A stretch of DNA of 64,000 bases from NCBI GenBank assembly GCA_950022655.1, contig OX465589.1:23500126-23564125 (forward strand), given 5' to 3'. The position numbers were made by a program, and so were the translations under genes. Of the stretch, positions 62,897 to 64,000 are shown piece by piece. Numbering within the stretch: position 1 is the stretch's first letter; every line of letters starts with the position of its first letter. The notes beneath the pieces are model-generated. The model was not told the origin of the DNA. It worked only from the letters and a program-made list of their open reading frames with translations, and searched no databases. This stretch comes from Alentia gelatinosa. Lineage: Eukaryota > Annelida > Polychaeta > Phyllodocida > Polynoidae.

Positions 62897-63650
62897 TATT
62901 ACCCACCTAATACGGAGTCTCCTTACTATGCCTATGGAGATTACTATCGTAAAACCGGATGAGTTTTAATCTGGGCTCCCGTATGCGACGACTGGAGTTT
63001 GGCGTAGTGATATCACGAGGTGGAGCCGAGTGATATCTGGAGCCCAAACTCCAGAAGTCGCATACAGGAGCCCAGATTATAACGAATAAGGTTTAGATTT
63101 TATCCTACCCCCTGTGAATGATATTTTTATGTGAGGATAATAACAAAAAACACGATAAAAACTTTCTGAAGTCCTCCATATAGCTCTCCTTGCTGCTCTG
63201 AAGGCGCTTGGAACTACTTTCAGCTGCTGTTCTCTGATTGGTCCATTTTTTGTACGCTCCTAGGAGCGATTTCTTATCCGTATGCGACATACGGGCGCAT
63301 ACAGAAAGTCAATGTTAAGCCTATGGGATTTTATATTAGGGGTAGGATAAAGATCGCTACTGAGTAGGATACGGACCTGCGGAATCGCCTAGGAGGATAC
63401 AGCTTTTTTGGCCACCTGACGGGCATTATGGGAACTAATGTATATAAACAATGCATGGCGCTCGGGTGGAATTTCTAATTATTTACAAGATTTCTTTCCT
63501 AATAATCACTCGAGAAGTGAGTAATAAATACAACATTACCACGATTTCGATCTGAGTGGCCGTATTCTCCTTGTAGTTTTACGTCGTGTCAACTACGCAG
63601 AGAATACGGCCACTCAGATCGAAATCGTGGTAATATTGTGTATGTACCCT
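62897..63650 (+). repeat. Double-palindrome repeat, family 6-like, with a family-3 insert
   Basis: TTATTACCCACCTAATACGG opens module A; its other end, GAGTAATAAATACAACATT, is at about 63508-63526 after the insert at 62945-63352. Module B is a nearly perfect hairpin with arms ATTACCACGATTTCGATCTG and CAGATCGAAATCGTGGTAAT around GGCCGTATTCTCC, and the element ends ATATTGTGTATGTA as in 36765-37104. Confidence 0.65.
62945..63352 (-). repeat. Double-palindrome repeat, family 3, nested
   Basis: ATCGTAAAACCGGATGAG starts the hairpin module (arms TTTTAATCTGGGCTCCCGTA and complement, apex TATCACGAGGTGGAGCCGAG), followed by TTTTATCCTACCCCC to TTAGGGGTAGGATAAAG with CAATGTTAAGCCTATGGG. It is in opposite orientation to the copy at 62122-62430. 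Confidence 0.75.
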
Positions 63651-63652
63651 AG

Positions 63653-64000
63653 CCTGTCAAGGGCCAGGAAACAGAGGCGTAGGTGAACATACTACGTGCT
63701 GTGAGAAACATCATGTCATTGGTGAAATAAATAAATGCTTTGACTCTGCCAGACAGGCTAATGGTCAAATGTAGGTTTTGAAGCGTGTCAGGGAGAAAAG
63801 AGGAGGCTTCACACTGGTTTCTGTAGCCAACACCGAGCGTCGCCACCACCTACGAGTTTTGCCACAGTTAACCTGATAATCCAGACCACTTAGTGTTGTT
63901 TATGTTATTACCTGCTCACGCAGCAAACTACCGCCAGGCCATTCCTCATATTGTCATCATTGATATTTCTTATAATTGATGATGAAGGCCATATTGTGCC
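63653..64000. other. Window end, nothing recognised
   Basis: No repeat or coding family was recognised. The 66-codon minus-strand frame at 63649-63849 has no distinguishing motif. Confidence 0.35.

Noticed and set aside
1..64000. CRISPR arrays, operons, Shine-Dalgarno sites, rRNA or clear tRNA genes
   Set aside because: None seen; the genes are spliced and the repeats are eukaryotic transposons.

Overview
The window is metazoan nuclear DNA: spliced genes with GT-AG introns, AT-rich introns, TATA promoters and a dense load of transposons. The repeat types (tyrosine-recombinase retrotransposons, foldback repeats, many MITEs) and a short Gly/Tyr-rich secretory peptide suggest a marine invertebrate, probably a lophotrochozoan such as a mollusc. 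That placement is inference; no single sequence proves it.

Two host transporter genes dominate, in tandem on the + strand. Gene 1 (9879-21211) and gene 2 (33575-57922) each encode a 12-helix Na+/Cl- coupled SLC6 (neurotransmitter:sodium symporter) protein. I could reconstruct every exon of gene 1, which gives 633 residues, and all but the first exon of gene 2, which gives 628 residues. Intron positions and phases match throughout, and nine internal exons have identical lengths, so the two genes arose by duplication. Both have Gly rather than Asp in TM1, which points to amino-acid-type substrates rather than monoamines. A third, unrelated gene on the minus strand (59882-60082) encodes a 66-residue secreted Gly/Tyr-rich peptide with its own TATA box. 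An exon-like open stretch on the minus strand at 29181-29435 is unidentified.

Two tyrosine-recombinase (YR) retrotransposons have the split direct repeat order A1-ORFs-B1-A2-B2 typical of Ngaro/PAT-type elements. Copy 1 (1-3970) is cut by the window edge and decayed. Copy 2 (41553-46993) is nearly complete, lies in sense orientation in intron 5 of gene 2, and is nested inside an older element with inverted ends (40741-47048). Both copies keep an A AAA AAC heptamer in the gag frame, placed correctly for a -1 shift into pol. Remnants of a LINE endonuclease and of a minus-strand DIRS-like reverse transcriptase lie at 6.2-8.8 kb.

The most unusual feature is a set of about 17 modular 'double-palindrome' repeats (7.4 kb to 63.6 kb). 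Each joins a short module with inverted ends (TTTATCCTACCCC-type) to a long hairpin. The hairpin arms differ between families, but the apex (consensus CACTCGGCTTCGCCTCGTG) is shared. Several are nested in one another. Three-bp-TSD MITEs, a TTAA-flanked MITE with a visible empty site, a TA-flanked pogo-like MITE and several perfect hairpins fill much of the remaining space. The sequence between these features shows nothing I can name.
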